Source of the DNA: Peribacillus loiseleuriae | GTDB lineage: Bacteria; Bacillota; Bacilli; Bacillales; DSM-1321 | Reading direction: 5' to 3' | Length of the DNA: 64,000 nucleotides | Assembly (NCBI RefSeq): GCF_001183985.1 | Contig: NZ_LFZW01000001.1 | Span: forward strand, 1,271,812 to 1,335,811 | In this document: piece after piece, positions 38,365 to 47,673 of the stretch | Layout: every line of letters begins with the position of its first letter | How positions within the stretch are numbered: position 1 is the first letter of the stretch | The notes under the pieces: generated by a model | Databases searched by the model: none | What the model saw: only the letters and a program-made list of their open reading frames with translations | What the model was told of the DNA's origin: nothing | Translations under genes and position numbers: made by a program

Positions 38365-38736
38365 ATGAGAGAGAAGATACATATAGTAGAAGCGGTTATC
38401 GAAACGGGGAATCTTGTTTTGATTCCTGATAAAGAAGTGGAAATTGCAAAGCTAATACCGAAGGAACAAGTAATCGTAGATTCAGATAACGCATCTTTCA
38501 TTTATTTAGTAGAAGATGTTGAAAGTTATACATATATTTTCTTACCTGAAGCGATATGGGCATCTTTGAAACAGGCTATGGAAGAACGTTTGCCAGTCAT
38601 ATTGAAGTCTGGGGATAAAAAACTAGAACTACCGGGTTTATATGAAGAACTTACTTATTTAATTGATAATATAGAGGGAAATGGGAATTATGGGGAAGGG
38701 TTTGTTGCAAAAGTTGAACAGATGTTTATATCTTAA
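38365..38736 (+). CDS. yjbL: YjbL-like protein of unknown function
   Basis: The 123-residue acidic protein (MREKIHIVEAVIETGNLVLI at the start, IFLPEAIWASLKQAMEERLPVIL near residue 55) has mixed alpha/beta character and no signal peptide, membrane span or catalytic motif. Its place between yjbK and yjbM agrees with YjbL of B. subtilis, which is the basis for the name. GGGAGG is 11 bases before the ATG. No function is claimed. It is the first gene of the rightward yjbL-sasB-nadK group, although a P4 repeat separates it from sasB. Confidence 0.65.
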   Translation: MREKIHIVEAVIETGNLVLIPDKEVEIAKLIPKEQVIVDSDNASFIYLVEDVESYTYIFLPEAIWASLKQAMEERLPVILKSGDKKLELPGLYEELTYLIDNIEGNGNYGEGFVAKVEQMFIS

Positions 38737-38831
38737 TAAACTATTTCCATGTTTAGTTTCAAATGAATATTTGCTCTAAATTTACATAGCCAAGAAATGG
38801 TGGCTTATTCTTAGTGTAAGCGAATTTAATA

Positions 38832-38977
38832 AATTTTGGTGCTAGCGCAAGCGGCCAAAGGCACTTTCGCATTTCAGACATACAAGCTATAAGTGTGAAT
38901 AGCACTTGCGATATTACTTGCTTGTCTTATGCTTAGCGAACGTCGAAGTTCCTTAAAAGGCGCTTGCGCTTTTCTAT
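38832..38977 (+). repeat. P4 repeat, long copy upstream of sasB
   Basis: It begins ATTTTGGTGCTAGCGCAAGC and ends AAGGCGCTTGCGCTTTTCTA, so the ends GCGCAAGCG and CGCTTGCGC are inverted repeats. The internal GTCTTATGCTTAGCGA matches the short copy near comZ. It ends five bases before the AGGTGG ribosome binding site of sasB. Confidence 0.6.
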
Positions 38978-38994
38978 GAACAGGTGGTGCGGCA

Positions 38995-39624
38995 ATGGAA
39001 CATTGGGATGACTTTTTGGCTCCGTACAAGCAAGCAGTAGAAGAACTAAAGGTAAAACTTAAAGGATTACGCAATGAATTCGAGCGTGATCATGTACATT
39101 CACCAATCGAATTTGTGACAGGTCGAGTAAAACCGATTGTAAGTATTTTAGATAAAGCAGCACAGAAGAATATCCCACTAAATAAATTAGCGACGGAAAT
39201 GCAAGATATTGCAGGATTACGAATGATGTGCCAGTTTGTAGATGATATAACAAAAGTAGTTGAGTTACTAAGGGCCCGGAATGATTTTGAAATCGTAGAG
39301 GAACGGAATTATATCTCTCATAAAAAAGTGAGTGGCTATCGTTCCTATCACGTCGTTCTTCGGTATCCTGTCCAAACCATACATGGAGAGAGAAAGATTC
39401 TCATTGAAATACAGATCCGGACACTCGCCATGAATTTTTGGGCAACGATTGAGCATTCTCTAAACTATAAATATCGTGGAGATTTTCCCAAAGATATTCG
39501 AATACGCCTACAACGGGCAGCCGAAGCAGCTTTCTTGCTGGATGAAGAAATGTCACAAATACGCCTCGAAATACAGGAAGCCCAGCGCGTTTTTTCACGA
39601 AAGAAAGATAAACCAAAAGAATGA
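38995..39624 (+). CDS. sasB: Small alarmone synthetase SasB (RelQ/YjbM)
   Basis: SasB makes (p)ppGpp from ATP and GDP/GTP as a tetramer, without the hydrolase and regulatory domains of Rel. The 209-residue protein contains the RelA/SpoT synthetase fold: HSPIEFVTGRVKPIVSI, DIAGLRMMCQFVDD, YRSYHVVLRYPV and IEIQIRTLAMNFWATIEHSLNYK are all present. AGGTGG precedes the ATG. Its ribosome binding site abuts a P4 repeat that forms most of its leader. nadK follows 28 bases later. No truncation is seen. Confidence 0.92.
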   Translation: MEHWDDFLAPYKQAVEELKVKLKGLRNEFERDHVHSPIEFVTGRVKPIVSILDKAAQKNIPLNKLATEMQDIAGLRMMCQFVDDITKVVELLRARNDFEIVEERNYISHKKVSGYRSYHVVLRYPVQTIHGERKILIEIQIRTLAMNFWATIEHSLNYKYRGDFPKDIRIRLQRAAEAAFLLDEEMSQIRLEIQEAQRVFSRKKDKPKE

Positions 39625-39652
39625 GCAGCAGAAAACATGAAGGTGGGATTGT

Positions 39653-40447
39653 ATGAAATTTGCCATAACCTCAAAGGGAGATTCGAAGTCGAATACTTTA
39701 ATGCATCGCATGAGGACGTATCTCCAAGATTTTAAATTAGAGTATGACGAAGACCAGCCAGATATAGTCATTTCTGTTGGGGGAGACGGTACCTTACTAT
39801 ATGCCTTTCATCGTTATAAAAACCGCCTTGATAAAACCGCCTTCGTTGGCGTTCATACTGGTCACCTTGGTTTTTATGCAGATTGGACTCCAGAGGAAAT
39901 CGAGAAGTTAGTGATTGCTTTGGCAAAAACTCCATTTCAGGTCGTTGAATACCCACTTCTTGAAGTGATTGTCAGGTATCAGCATGGCGGGAGGGAGTCG
40001 CGTTTTTTAGCACTGAATGAATCAACTGTTAAAAGTGTGGAAGGTACACTCGTAATGGATGTGGAAATGCGTGGTGAGCATTTTGAAACATTCAGGGGAG
40101 ATGGGCTTTGTGTATCAACCCCTTCAGGGAGTACGGCATACAATAAAGCACTAGGTGGAGCGCTTATTCATCCGTCAATCCCGTCGATTCAACTTGCAGA
40201 AATGGCTTCCATTAATAATCGTGTATTTCGGACGGTAGGATCGCCGCTAGTCTTGCCTGCTCATCATACATGCATGTTGAAGCCAGTTAACAATGTTGAT
40301 TTTCAAATTACCATTGATCATCTTTCATTGCTTCATGAAGATGTAAAATCGATACAATTTAGAGTAGCAGATGAGAAAATTCGGTTTGCGCGATTTAGAC
40401 CGTTTCCTTTTTGGAAGCGAGTGCATGATTCGTTTATTGCAAATTAA
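39653..40447 (+). CDS. nadK: NAD kinase
   Basis: NadK phosphorylates NAD to NADP. The 264-residue protein shows the NAD-kinase motif [14 protein letters not shown] near residue 42-55, the LNESTVKS pair near residue 122, and the glycine-rich [20 protein letters not shown] near 150. AAGGTGGG precedes the ATG. The operon sasB-nadK-yjbO is the B. subtilis yjbM-yjbN-yjbO order. Bacillaceae usually carry two NAD kinases; this is the NadF/PpnKA type by position. Nothing in it is unusual. Confidence 0.94.
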   Translation: MKFAITSKGDSKSNTLMHRMRTYLQDFKLEYDEDQPDIVISVGGDGTLLYAFHRYKNRLDKTAFVGVHTGHLGFYADWTPEEIEKLVIALAKTPFQVVEYPLLEVIVRYQHGGRESRFLALNESTVKSVEGTLVMDVEMRGEHFETFRGDGLCVSTPSGSTAYNKALGGALIHPSIPSIQLAEMASINNRVFRTVGSPLVLPAHHTCMLKPVNNVDFQITIDHLSLLHEDVKSIQFRVADEKIRFARFRPFPFWKRVHDSFIAN

Positions 40448-40456
40448 GGAGTTACG

Positions 40457-41374
40457 GTGTTTATGCTAAACAAAACTGGATCCCCATTTCGATTAAATTG
40501 GGATGTAGCGAAGAAAGATGCGGGAAAGCTTTTAAGAACTTTTCTTGAAGAACAAGGTATTTCAAAACGCGCATTAACAGCAATTAAGTTTGATGGGGGA
40601 AAGTTGACAGTCAATAAAGAAGAAGTGACTGTTCGTCACGTACTTAAGACGGGAGATACTGTAACGGCAGAATTCCCGCTTGAAACTGGAAGTAAAGGGT
40701 TACTTCCAGAAAAATTGCCCCTTCATATTAGTTATGAAGATGATTATTTAATGGTATTGGTTAAACCTGCTAATATGAATACCATTCCTTCGAGAGAGCA
40801 TCCAACAAGGAGTCTCGCCAATGCTTTACTATGGTATTATCAGGAACATAGCATTGCTGCGACTATTCATGTTGTCACGAGATTGGATCGCGATACTTCG
40901 GGGTTAGTATTAGTAGCGAAACACCGCCATATCCATCATCTCCTAAGTGAACAGCAGAAGGCAGGAAAGGTTCTCAGAAGGTATGAAGCAGTTGTTGAAG
41001 GGGATTTTCAGGAAGAGCAAGGAGAAATAGAAGCTCCGATTGGGAGGAAAGAGACGAGTATTATCGAACGTGAGGTAAGAGAAGACGGTCAGTATGCCTG
41101 TACAAAATTTAAGGTATTGCAGTCTGGAAAGAATTTTACTCATCTATCATTACAACTGTTAACAGGGAGAACGCATCAAATCCGTGTTCACCTTGCCTAT
41201 ATCGGTCATCCTCTTTGTGGAGATGGTTTGTATGGCGGACAGCTTGATAGAATAACGAGACAAGCTTTACATTGCTGCCAAATAACATTTATTCATCCGA
41301 TTACAGGAGCTACTCTGACTTTTAACGAGAAACCGCCTGCGGATTTTCTACAACTTCTTACACTCATTTACTAA
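40457..41374 (+). CDS. yjbO: RluD-family pseudouridine synthase (YjbO)
   Basis: The roughly 305-residue protein has an N-terminal S4-like RNA-binding segment (LRTFLEEQGISKRALTAIKFDGG) and a pseudouridine synthase catalytic domain with the active-site aspartate in HVVTRLDRDTSGLVLVAK, plus the terminal LTGRTHQIRVHLAYIGHPLCGD motif. It probably modifies rRNA. Either GTG at 40457 or ATG at 40463 may be the start; AAGGAG at 40446-40451 slightly favours the GTG. It follows nadK by nine bases. A P1 hairpin follows the stop, between it and convergent prpE. Confidence 0.9.
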   Translation: MFMLNKTGSPFRLNWDVAKKDAGKLLRTFLEEQGISKRALTAIKFDGGKLTVNKEEVTVRHVLKTGDTVTAEFPLETGSKGLLPEKLPLHISYEDDYLMVLVKPANMNTIPSREHPTRSLANALLWYYQEHSIAATIHVVTRLDRDTSGLVLVAKHRHIHHLLSEQQKAGKVLRRYEAVVEGDFQEEQGEIEAPIGRKETSIIEREVREDGQYACTKFKVLQSGKNFTHLSLQLLTGRTHQIRVHLAYIGHPLCGDGLYGGQLDRITRQALHCCQITFIHPITGATLTFNEKPPADFLQLLTLIY

Positions 41375-41394
41375 GGGGAAACAGAGAATGTCTA

Positions 41395-41479
41395 TGGGTC
41401 AGACCATACACTCTATATACAGTTTAAAGTGTTACATACACAACTAGACTGTATATAGGGTTTGTGTGGTCTGATCCTT
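41395..41479. repeat. P1 palindromic repeat, copy 4
   Basis: The ends are GGGTCAGACCATACAC and GTGTGGTCTGATCC; the perfect inner arms are CTATATACAGT and ACTGTATATAG. Outside the element, AGAGAATGTCT and AGACAGGTTCT can pair imperfectly and are followed by TTTT, which again suggests the loop of a terminator. Confidence 0.7.
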
Positions 41480-41510
41480 TGGTTTTTAGACAGGTTCTTT
41501 TAAAAAATCT

Positions 41511-42260
41511 TCATGATTCATCAAAACTTGTCTTGAATTTATCTGCAAAAAAAGGCAGAGTAGATGGTACAGAAATCATTTCTAACTCGGGGTAACGAAG
41601 TGCGGTTAGTTTTCCACCGAATACACACCCTGTATCGATATTATAGGTGCTGTTTACTTTCCTTGGTTCTAATACAGGGGTGTGACCATAAACGATTGTA
41701 GCATGTCCATGGTAGAATTGAGCCCAATCGCGTCTGACAGGGGAGCCATCAGGATGCTTTGCACCGGAAACATCTCCATATAGAACAAATGACTTCACTT
41801 TATCATTGATTTTTCCAATATAATCGGACCGAATACCTGCGTGAGCAATTACAAGTTTTTCATTGTTAATGACTTGGTAGAGTGGAGATTGTTCGTATAA
41901 ATCCATGAATTTCTTGCGGATTATTTTTTGCTGGCGCATAGGCAGCTCTTTGTATTCAGCTACTGTTGTTTCAAGCCCATGGGTAATCTGTACTTTGTTT
42001 CCAGAAAAATAGCGATACAGCTTATTGCAATGATTGCCTGGAGCATATAAGGCCAATTTATGAACGATGGTTAGTTCATATACGGATTCAATGACTTTTA
42101 ACGATTGTGGCCCTCTATCCGTAAGGTCCCCTACAAAACCTATGATTCTGCCGTCAGGATGAACCGGATACCCTGTTCCCCAAGAGTAGCCTAATTCTTC
42201 GGTTAATTGGGTAAATTCTTTATAACAGCCATGAATATCACCAATAATGTCAATTTTCAT
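41511..42260 (-). CDS. prpE: Bis(5'-nucleosyl)-tetraphosphatase PrpE
   Basis: PrpE is a calcineurin-like metallophosphatase that splits Ap4A asymmetrically in B. subtilis and has been linked to spore germination. The 249-residue protein has the full motif set: GDIHGCYKE (7-15), [11 protein letters not shown] (about 43-53), PGNHCNKL (about 74), AHAGIRSD and [10 protein letters not shown]. No start better than the ATG at 42260 was found; a GGTGAAAC is its ribosome binding site. It is convergent with yjbO across a P1 hairpin. Metal ligands are all present. Confidence 0.9.
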   Translation of the reverse strand: MKIDIIGDIHGCYKEFTQLTEELGYSWGTGYPVHPDGRIIGFVGDLTDRGPQSLKVIESVYELTIVHKLALYAPGNHCNKLYRYFSGNKVQITHGLETTVAEYKELPMRQQKIIRKKFMDLYEQSPLYQVINNEKLVIAHAGIRSDYIGKINDKVKSFVLYGDVSGAKHPDGSPVRRDWAQFYHGHATIVYGHTPVLEPRKVNSTYNIDTGCVFGGKLTALRYPELEMISVPSTLPFFADKFKTSFDES

Positions 42261-42357
42261 TGTTTCACCTGCAAACTTGTTGGAATAGTAATAAATGATA
42301 TATACTTATATGTTATCACTAAGGTGTACGATTCATGAAAAGAATATGTATGACACT

Positions 42358-42418
42358 TTTATCCCGTATTAACGGGCAGTAAAAGTACCACTGATTGACG
42401 TTTCACTTTATTAAGAAA
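42358..42418 (+). repeat. Dispersed repeat upstream of mgtE
   Basis: CCCGTATTAACGGG forms a short stem, followed by ACTGATTGACGTTTCACTTT. The second part recurs at 34647-34672 between the roxS genes. It ends about 10 bases before the mgtE ribosome binding site region. Confidence 0.45.
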
Positions 42419-42442
42419 GTATTTATGGAAGGAGGGAGTAGA

Positions 42443-43822
42443 ATGGGAACAGCGGATTCTCAAAAAAAGCAAAATAGTCAAATTAATGAAGAATTACTTA
42501 TTCAAGCTTTAATTGATGACCAAATTGACATATTCAGAAATGAGTTCATCGAGTCTCACCCATATGATCAAGCGAACTTTTTTACGAGTCTAAACGAAGA
42601 ACTACGCCCGAAGGTCTATCATTATTTATCACCAGAAGAAATGGCTACATTGTTTGAAATCATGGAAATTGACGAAACGGAATACGAAGGTCTCTTAGCT
42701 GAAATGGCCCCTGTTTATGCGGCTGAAATGCTTTCACTTATGTATGCCGATGATGCAGCTGATGTTCTAAATGAAATAGATTCAGAACAAGCAGGTAGTT
42801 ATTTAACCATCATGAATGATGAATCTGCGCGTGAGCTTAAAGAGCTGTTAAGTTATGAAGAATATACAGCTGGTAGTATTATGACGACTGAATTCGTGGC
42901 GATTGAAGCCAACCAAACTGTTCGATCAGCCATGTATATATTGAAAAAAGAAGCGCCAAAAGCTGAAACGATTTACTATATATTTGTTGTTGACGTGAAT
43001 AAAAAACTAGTTGGTGTTCTTTCGTTACGGACATTGATTGTCAGTGATGATGATACGATGATTTCTGAGATTTTGGATGATCGGGTAGTTTCTGTTTCTG
43101 TCACAGAGGATCAGGAGGAAGTGGCACGGCAGATGCGTGATTATAATTTTCTAGCCATGCCAGTTGTTGATTTTCAGAATCATTTACTAGGTATTATTAC
43201 AGTCGATGATATTATTGATGTCATGGATGAAGAGGCATCAGATGATTATTCTAAACTTGCTGGTGTATCTGATCTTGATACTGTCGATAAGAGCCCAATA
43301 TCTGCGGCAAGGAAGCGTCTGCCATGGCTTGTTATTCTGCTATTTCTTGGGATGATGACAGCAAGCTTAATCGGTCAATTTGAGGAGACACTAAGTCAAA
43401 AGGCAATTCTTGCCGTGTTTATTCCGTTAATTGGTGGGATGGCTGGAAACACTGGTACCCAAGCACTTGCCGTGGCTGTTCGCGGGATTGCAACAGGTGA
43501 TTTAGAGCATGAGAGTAAATGGAAGCTTGTTTTGAGAGAAGCAGGGACAGGGCTTATTACGGGATTCGTTTGTGGAGTCGTTGTTACTATAGTTGTTTTT
43601 ATTTGGCAACATGATCTAATCCTTGGAAGCTTAGTTGGAATTTCCATTTTTACAACATTAATTTTTGCTACTCTTGCAGGATCACTTGTCCCACTCATTA
43701 TGCATAAAATGAAAATTGACCCTGCGGTAGCTTCAGGGCCATTTATTACAACAATCAATGACATTATTAGTATTTTTGTTTATTTTGGTATGGCTACTAT
43801 GTTCATGAACTATTTAATTTAA
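42443..43822 (+). CDS. mgtE: MgtE-type magnesium transporter
   Basis: MgtE is a homodimeric Mg2+ channel gated by cytosolic magnesium. The 459-residue protein has the acidic N-domain (helical repeats, e.g. YADDAADVLNEIDSEQAG), two CBS domains (YTAGSIMTTEFVAIEANQTV and VSVTEDQEEVARQMRDYNF) and a five-span membrane domain with the pore segment PLIGGMAGNTGTQALAVAVRG. AGGAGGG supports the ATG at 42443. Homologues in B. subtilis are under an M-box riboswitch, but the 180-base leader here shows no M-box core and is partly repeat. It is downstream of divergent prpE. Confidence 0.92.
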   Translation: MGTADSQKKQNSQINEELLIQALIDDQIDIFRNEFIESHPYDQANFFTSLNEELRPKVYHYLSPEEMATLFEIMEIDETEYEGLLAEMAPVYAAEMLSLMYADDAADVLNEIDSEQAGSYLTIMNDESARELKELLSYEEYTAGSIMTTEFVAIEANQTVRSAMYILKKEAPKAETIYYIFVVDVNKKLVGVLSLRTLIVSDDDTMISEILDDRVVSVSVTEDQEEVARQMRDYNFLAMPVVDFQNHLLGIITVDDIIDVMDEEASDDYSKLAGVSDLDTVDKSPISAARKRLPWLVILLFLGMMTASLIGQFEETLSQKAILAVFIPLIGGMAGNTGTQALAVAVRGIATGDLEHESKWKLVLREAGTGLITGFVCGVVVTIVVFIWQHDLILGSLVGISIFTTLIFATLAGSLVPLIMHKMKIDPAVASGPFITTINDIISIFVYFGMATMFMNYLI

Positions 43823-43831
43823 GGAAAAGGG

Positions 43832-44000
43832 GACGGGACTTCGCAACTTTATTAATATAGCCAAGTCTATTTAGCAGGTATACTAATTGTAGTATAGAAA
43901 GTACCCCAAAATCTGGCTCCGCACCGCCACCATCGAGATTAGGTGAGTGTAGCGTGCAATATAATTTAACCTTCATGGTCAATGGTGGCGTTTTAACGAC
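43832..44000. repeat. P3 repeat, full copy B
   Basis: It begins GGGACTTCG, has the core AAAATCTGGCTCCGCACC and GCCACCA, a conserved ATTAGGTGAGTGTAGCGTGC, and TGGTGGCGTT near the right end. These match copy A at 18680-18845 in order and spacing. It follows the mgtE stop by 10 bases. Confidence 0.6.
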
Positions 44001-44016
44001 ATACAGGTTTAGTATG

Positions 44017-44050
44017 AAAAAAATGGCGGGAAATGTTCCGTCATTTTTTT
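44017..44050. terminator. Bidirectional terminator between mgtE and the CDF gene
   Basis: AAAAAATGGCGG and CCGTCATTTTTTT (one G-T) pair around GAAATGTT; A- and T-runs suit both convergent genes. Confidence 0.75.
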
Positions 44051-44075
44051 GATTTCTTTTCGTTTAGACCTTTTA

Positions 44076-44966
44076 CTATTCGAAAAAATAAGGATTCAGG
44101 TGAATCAGAACTTCTTGAACATTGTCAAATTTTTTCATTAACGCATATTTAATTTCTCTAGAGAGGTCATGGCCTTCTTTGATGGTTTTTGTATGATCAA
44201 CTGAAATTCTTAAATCAACAATTATATAATGTCCAAGTTCTCTTGCTCGAATTTTATCGATTCTTTTTACTTCTTGGAATTCTGAAATGATTGAAATATA
44301 AGCATTAATGGTTTCCGTATCTATGCTTCGTTCAAGAAGGATATCGAAGGCCTCAGTAAGCATTTCCTTGGCTATTTTGAAAATTAAATAAGCTACGAAC
44401 AAACTTGCTACCTTATCGCCATACATTAAATAAACGATCTGAAGATGATCCCCTATAATAGATAGCAATACACCCACTGCAGCGGCAATTGATGCCACTA
44501 TGTCTGCTTTGTGGTCTAAAGCGATTGCTTCGATTGCCTTGCTTTTTTGTTGTTTTGCAATCCTAAGTGAATACCTATATAAATATTCTTTTAATCCGTA
44601 TGAAAGAAGTGCAATCCATAAAGCGAGAATATTGGGAGCTTCAATTGGGTGAAAAAACCCACTAATCGATTCGAAGACTATGTAAATTGAAACAAGTGTT
44701 AATAAAATCCCGATGATTCCAGATACAATAATTTCCGCTTTTCCATGGCCGTATGGATGTTCTTTATCGGCTGGTTTATTAGAAATTTTAAGGACTAGTA
44801 GTACGATTACAGACGCAAAAACATCTGCTGCTGAATGAATCCCATCTGCAAATACAGCATCACTATTTGCTTTCCATCCAATCACCATTTTTCCTAAAGT
44901 TAAAGCAATATTACTCCATAAACTTATCCAAGCAACTTTTTTTGCTATGGCTTCTCTTTTTCCCAA
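44076..44966 (-). CDS. Cation diffusion facilitator (Zn/Mn/Fe exporter)
   Basis: The 296-residue protein is a six-span CDF exporter: metal-site aspartate/histidine pairs appear in DAVFADGIHSAADVFAS (span 2) and ALDHKADIVASIAAAVG (span 5), and the C-terminal cytoplasmic domain has GHYIIVDLRISVDHTKTIKEGHDL with conserved histidines. It would export divalent cations against proton. Sequence alone does not separate Zn, Mn and Fe members; the DHKAD/HSAAD type resembles FieF-MntE-like proteins. The start ATG is near the end of a normal ribosome binding region (GAGGTGG). It is divergent from fabI. Confidence 0.87.
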   Translation of the reverse strand: MGKREAIAKKVAWISLWSNIALTLGKMVIGWKANSDAVFADGIHSAADVFASVIVLLVLKISNKPADKEHPYGHGKAEIIVSGIIGILLTLVSIYIVFESISGFFHPIEAPNILALWIALLSYGLKEYLYRYSLRIAKQQKSKAIEAIALDHKADIVASIAAAVGVLLSIIGDHLQIVYLMYGDKVASLFVAYLIFKIAKEMLTEAFDILLERSIDTETINAYISIISEFQEVKRIDKIRARELGHYIIVDLRISVDHTKTIKEGHDLSREIKYALMKKFDNVQEVLIHLNPYFFE

Positions 44967-45203
44967 TATTCATCCACCTCAATTCTAAAAATCCTCTTGA
45001 AATAGTATCAAACGTAAAGCGGGTGGGTCTATAGCAATCTTCTTTTATTCATTCATGTTAATGGTAGCTAACTAAGAATGTTGGTTTAGGGAAAATACAT
45101 CACTGATATAGTATTGCGTAAAATATTAGCAGGAATACTAAAAAATATGTCGATATTTGTAATGTTTTATGTATGCAACATCTATTGGTTGCTTGGGTGG
45201 AAT

Positions 45204-45253
45204 TTGAGTTATTGATTATTATTTGCTATACTAATTTATTATCTGGTACTAAT
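45204..45253 (+). promoter_or_regulatory. fabI promoter with FapR operator
   Basis: TTGAGT (45204-45209) and TATACT (45227-45232), 17 bases apart and with an extended TGC, form the promoter. TTATTATCTGGTACTAAT (45236-45253) matches the FapR palindrome best in its right half and overlaps the start point. The upstream part of this 316-base gap (44967-45203) shows nothing recognisable. Confidence 0.75.
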
Positions 45254-45282
45254 AACTTGTATCAATTCAGGGGGACTTTACT

Positions 45283-46056
45283 ATGACTTTTTCTTTAAAA
45301 GGAAAAACATTTATTATTATGGGTGTAGCGAATAAGCGAAGTATCGCTTGGGGAGTGGCTAGATCTCTCCATGGAGCTGGCGCAAAGTTGATTTTTACAT
45401 ATGGTCGGGACCGAACGGAAAGAAGCGTGAGAGAGCTTGCAGGTACATTAGAAGGTGAACCATCACTCGTTCTTCAATGTGACGTTACAAACGATGAACA
45501 GATAACAGCATGTTTTGCAAAAATTAAAGAAGATGTTGGTCTCATACATGGAATTGCCCATTGTATTGCGTTCGCGAACAAAGATGAATTGGATGGAGAG
45601 TTTGTGGATACGACGCGAGAAGGGTTCTTACTAGCGCATAATATTAGTTCCTTTTCCTTAACAGCAGTTGCAAAAGCAGCTAAAGATTTAATGGCTGAAG
45701 GTGGAAGTATTGTCACAATGTCTTATCTAGGTGGAGAAAGGGTCATGCCGAATTATAACATCATGGGTGTTGCGAAAGCGTCCCTTGAAGCAAACGTCCG
45801 CTATCTCGCTTATGATCTTGGTAAATATGGAATTCGTGTAAATAGTATTTCAGCAGGTCCGATTCGTACGCTTTCTGCAAAAGGGGTTAGCGATTTTAAC
45901 TCAATTTTGAGAAAAATTGAAGAAGAAGCACCATTGAAGAGAACGACAACGCCCGAAGAAGTTGGCGACACAGCGACTTTCTTATTTAGCGACATGTCTC
46001 GAGGAATTACAGGAGAAAACATTCATGTAGATTCTGGCTATCATATAATGGGATAA
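45283..46056 (+). CDS. fabI: Enoyl-ACP reductase (NADH)
   Basis: FabI reduces trans-2-enoyl-ACP, closing each round of fatty-acid elongation; it is the triclosan target. The 257-residue SDR protein has GVANKRSIAWGVARSLHGAG at residues 14-33, and the catalytic Tyr-x6-Lys in MPNYNIMGVAKASLEANVRY. AGGGGGA precedes the ATG. A FapR operator upstream joins it to fabHF. B. subtilis carries both FabI and FabL; only this one is seen here. A terminator follows. Confidence 0.94.
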   Translation: MTFSLKGKTFIIMGVANKRSIAWGVARSLHGAGAKLIFTYGRDRTERSVRELAGTLEGEPSLVLQCDVTNDEQITACFAKIKEDVGLIHGIAHCIAFANKDELDGEFVDTTREGFLLAHNISSFSLTAVAKAAKDLMAEGGSIVTMSYLGGERVMPNYNIMGVAKASLEANVRYLAYDLGKYGIRVNSISAGPIRTLSAKGVSDFNSILRKIEEEAPLKRTTTPEEVGDTATFLFSDMSRGITGENIHVDSGYHIMG

Positions 46057-46095
46057 ATAGTATCTCACATTAACGGGTAGCGCTGAATCCAAGTT

Positions 46096-46126
46096 AAAAA
46101 ACACTCACAAATGGGTGTTTTTTATT
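46096..46126 (+). terminator. fabI terminator
   Basis: AAAAACACTC and GGGTGTTTTTT pair (one G-T) around ACAAAT. Confidence 0.7.
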
Positions 46127-46345
46127 TTTGTTTATGTTCGTGATTATTCCAACAACATTTCATTACGGCTGATGAAATATGTATGGATGAAGTTTCATTT
46201 TATCCGAAAACATGATTATGAAAAGTCAAATGTCATAAATAGAAGAATTCGTATATATGATACAGAGAAGGAAAAATTTCTTGCTTATTCTCGGAAAGAA
46301 TTTGCGACCCAATATCCTGTTCTCACGTATACGAGGAGGTTCTTT

Positions 46346-46633
46346 ATGAATGAGAAATTAAAGAGTAAAGAGGCAACTTTGTCAGTGAAACAGATTCGAA
46401 TAAAAACGCCGATTAGCCGATATAGAGAAGCAATGGTTCAGCTTGAAATGTTAGCTAGACTTCCTAGTTTTGGTCCGAGACCACTTTGTCGTTTTTCACA
46501 TAATGGGTCGACCTACATTGGCAGGTTTGAGAGCAAGACAAAGGATTTTGTTTATATGAGGCATGGATACGGCAAGAAGGTGGTTAAATATTCTATTGCG
46601 GAGCTTGAGACATTGTCAGTTATCTCAATTTAA
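46346..46633 (+). CDS. Small CotO-like spore protein
   Basis: The 95-residue basic protein starts at ATG 46346, which has GAGGAGGT at 46333-46340. Upstream in-frame starts have no such site, and fabI's terminator lies between. Its C-terminal half (RPLCRFSHNGSTYIGRFESK, then a KYSIAELETLSVISI end) resembles the C-terminal end of CotO encoded next door (KPFCEASIGGQTVRFQVISK, then IPLHDLSDLTIL), suggesting a shared small beta domain. It is 14 bases before cotO, so the two are likely co-transcribed in the mother cell. The family name is inference from the resemblance. Confidence 0.5.
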   Translation: MNEKLKSKEATLSVKQIRIKTPISRYREAMVQLEMLARLPSFGPRPLCRFSHNGSTYIGRFESKTKDFVYMRHGYGKKVVKYSIAELETLSVISI

Positions 46634-46647
46634 AGGAGGCGTTTTAC

Positions 46648-47226
46648 ATGTCGGATGAAAAAGATTCCAAACCACTTTTTTATATTGTGCAACCGAAAAT
46701 CACAGAACCCGAAAGACCTGAAATGCAAGAAGTATACCGAACGAAAACGAAAAAAAAGAAGGGAAATGATCATAATAAAGGATCAGAAGAAGTCCTTACC
46801 GCAGAAAATGAAGAAGAACATACAAAAAAAGAAGCTGAAGAAGCTAAAGAAGCTAAATTAGATCAAATTAAACGAGAATTTGGTGTGTATGATGCCCTAG
46901 GTGAAATCAAAACAGAACTTGACTCTATTCAAAAAATTAAAAATAATCTTCATGAACCAGAAGGAAATGTTCGAGTAATTTCCGGGGCAAATCAGGAGAA
47001 TCAAGTTCAAGAACAGCAAAAAGATTCACCAGAAGTAAAAAAAATGAGAAGTGTTCTCACAGACTTAATTAAAAAGGACCCTAAACCATTTTGTGAAGCC
47101 TCAATTGGCGGTCAAACTGTTCGTTTTCAAGTGATAAGTAAAAGAAATGACATCATTAAAATTAAAGTAGGCAGTCATATCCAAAGCATCCCTCTTCACG
47201 ATCTTTCTGATTTAACAATTCTCTAA
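46648..47226 (+). CDS. cotO: Spore coat protein CotO
   Basis: CotO is a coat morphogenetic protein needed for outer-coat (and, in the B. cereus group, exosporium) assembly. The 192-residue protein starts MSDEKDSKPLFYIVQPKIT, the PLFYIVQPK motif being the family hallmark, followed by a long charged, low-complexity, lysine/glutamate-rich region (residues 30-80) and a small C-terminal beta domain. AAAGGAGG precedes the ATG. The order fabI-cotO is the B. subtilis fabI-yjbX order. A mother-cell sigma factor is expected, but the promoter was not located. Confidence 0.8.
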   Translation: MSDEKDSKPLFYIVQPKITEPERPEMQEVYRTKTKKKKGNDHNKGSEEVLTAENEEEHTKKEAEEAKEAKLDQIKREFGVYDALGEIKTELDSIQKIKNNLHEPEGNVRVISGANQENQVQEQQKDSPEVKKMRSVLTDLIKKDPKPFCEASIGGQTVRFQVISKRNDIIKIKVGSHIQSIPLHDLSDLTIL

Positions 47227-47242
47227 TTTCTGGAGGCATAAA

Positions 47243-47608
47243 ATGATATTACAGGAGATATCATTTGTAACCATTCTTATTCTTGGCCTTGCATCTTTTA
47301 GATTGACGAGGCTGATTGTATACGACAAAATTACTGAATTTCTCAGAAGCCCTTTTTTTAATGAGGTAGAAGAAACGAATGAGGATGGTACGAAAGACAT
47401 TTATCTTTTACCAAAAGAAAAAGGGTTGAAAAAATGGATTGGCGAATTATTAAGCTGTTTTTGGTGTACTGGGATTTGGGTCAGCGTTGGAATAACCATT
47501 TTATTTCTTGCAGGCGCTAAAACAGGGAGCTTTATCATTCTTATTTTAGCTGTAGCTGCAATTGGTTCCATTATTGAGGTAATAATTAGCAAATGGATAG
47601 GCAACTAA
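47243..47608 (+). CDS. yjcA: YjcA-like sporulation membrane protein (DUF1360)
   Basis: The 121-residue protein has a membrane segment at each half: ISFVTILILGLASFRLTRLIV near the start and WVSVGITILFLAGAKTGSF and FIILILAVAAIGSIIEVII later. The FRLTRLIVYDKI and CFWCTGIW motifs mark the DUF1360 family, to which YjcA belongs. YjcA in B. subtilis is listed as a sporulation protein; the spore cluster around it agrees. GGAGG lies nine bases before the ATG. It follows cotO by 16 bases. Biochemical role unknown. Confidence 0.78.
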   Translation: MILQEISFVTILILGLASFRLTRLIVYDKITEFLRSPFFNEVEETNEDGTKDIYLLPKEKGLKKWIGELLSCFWCTGIWVSVGITILFLAGAKTGSFIILILAVAAIGSIIEVIISKWIGN

Positions 47609-47673
47609 TATATACAACTGACAAACCTAATCATATACTGTCTTATATTCCTTTTACAGGAAGAAGGTGTATT

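Noticed and set aside
42261..42442. M-box riboswitch for mgtE
   Set aside because: The leader is short, partly dispersed repeat, and no M-box core sequence is recognisable.
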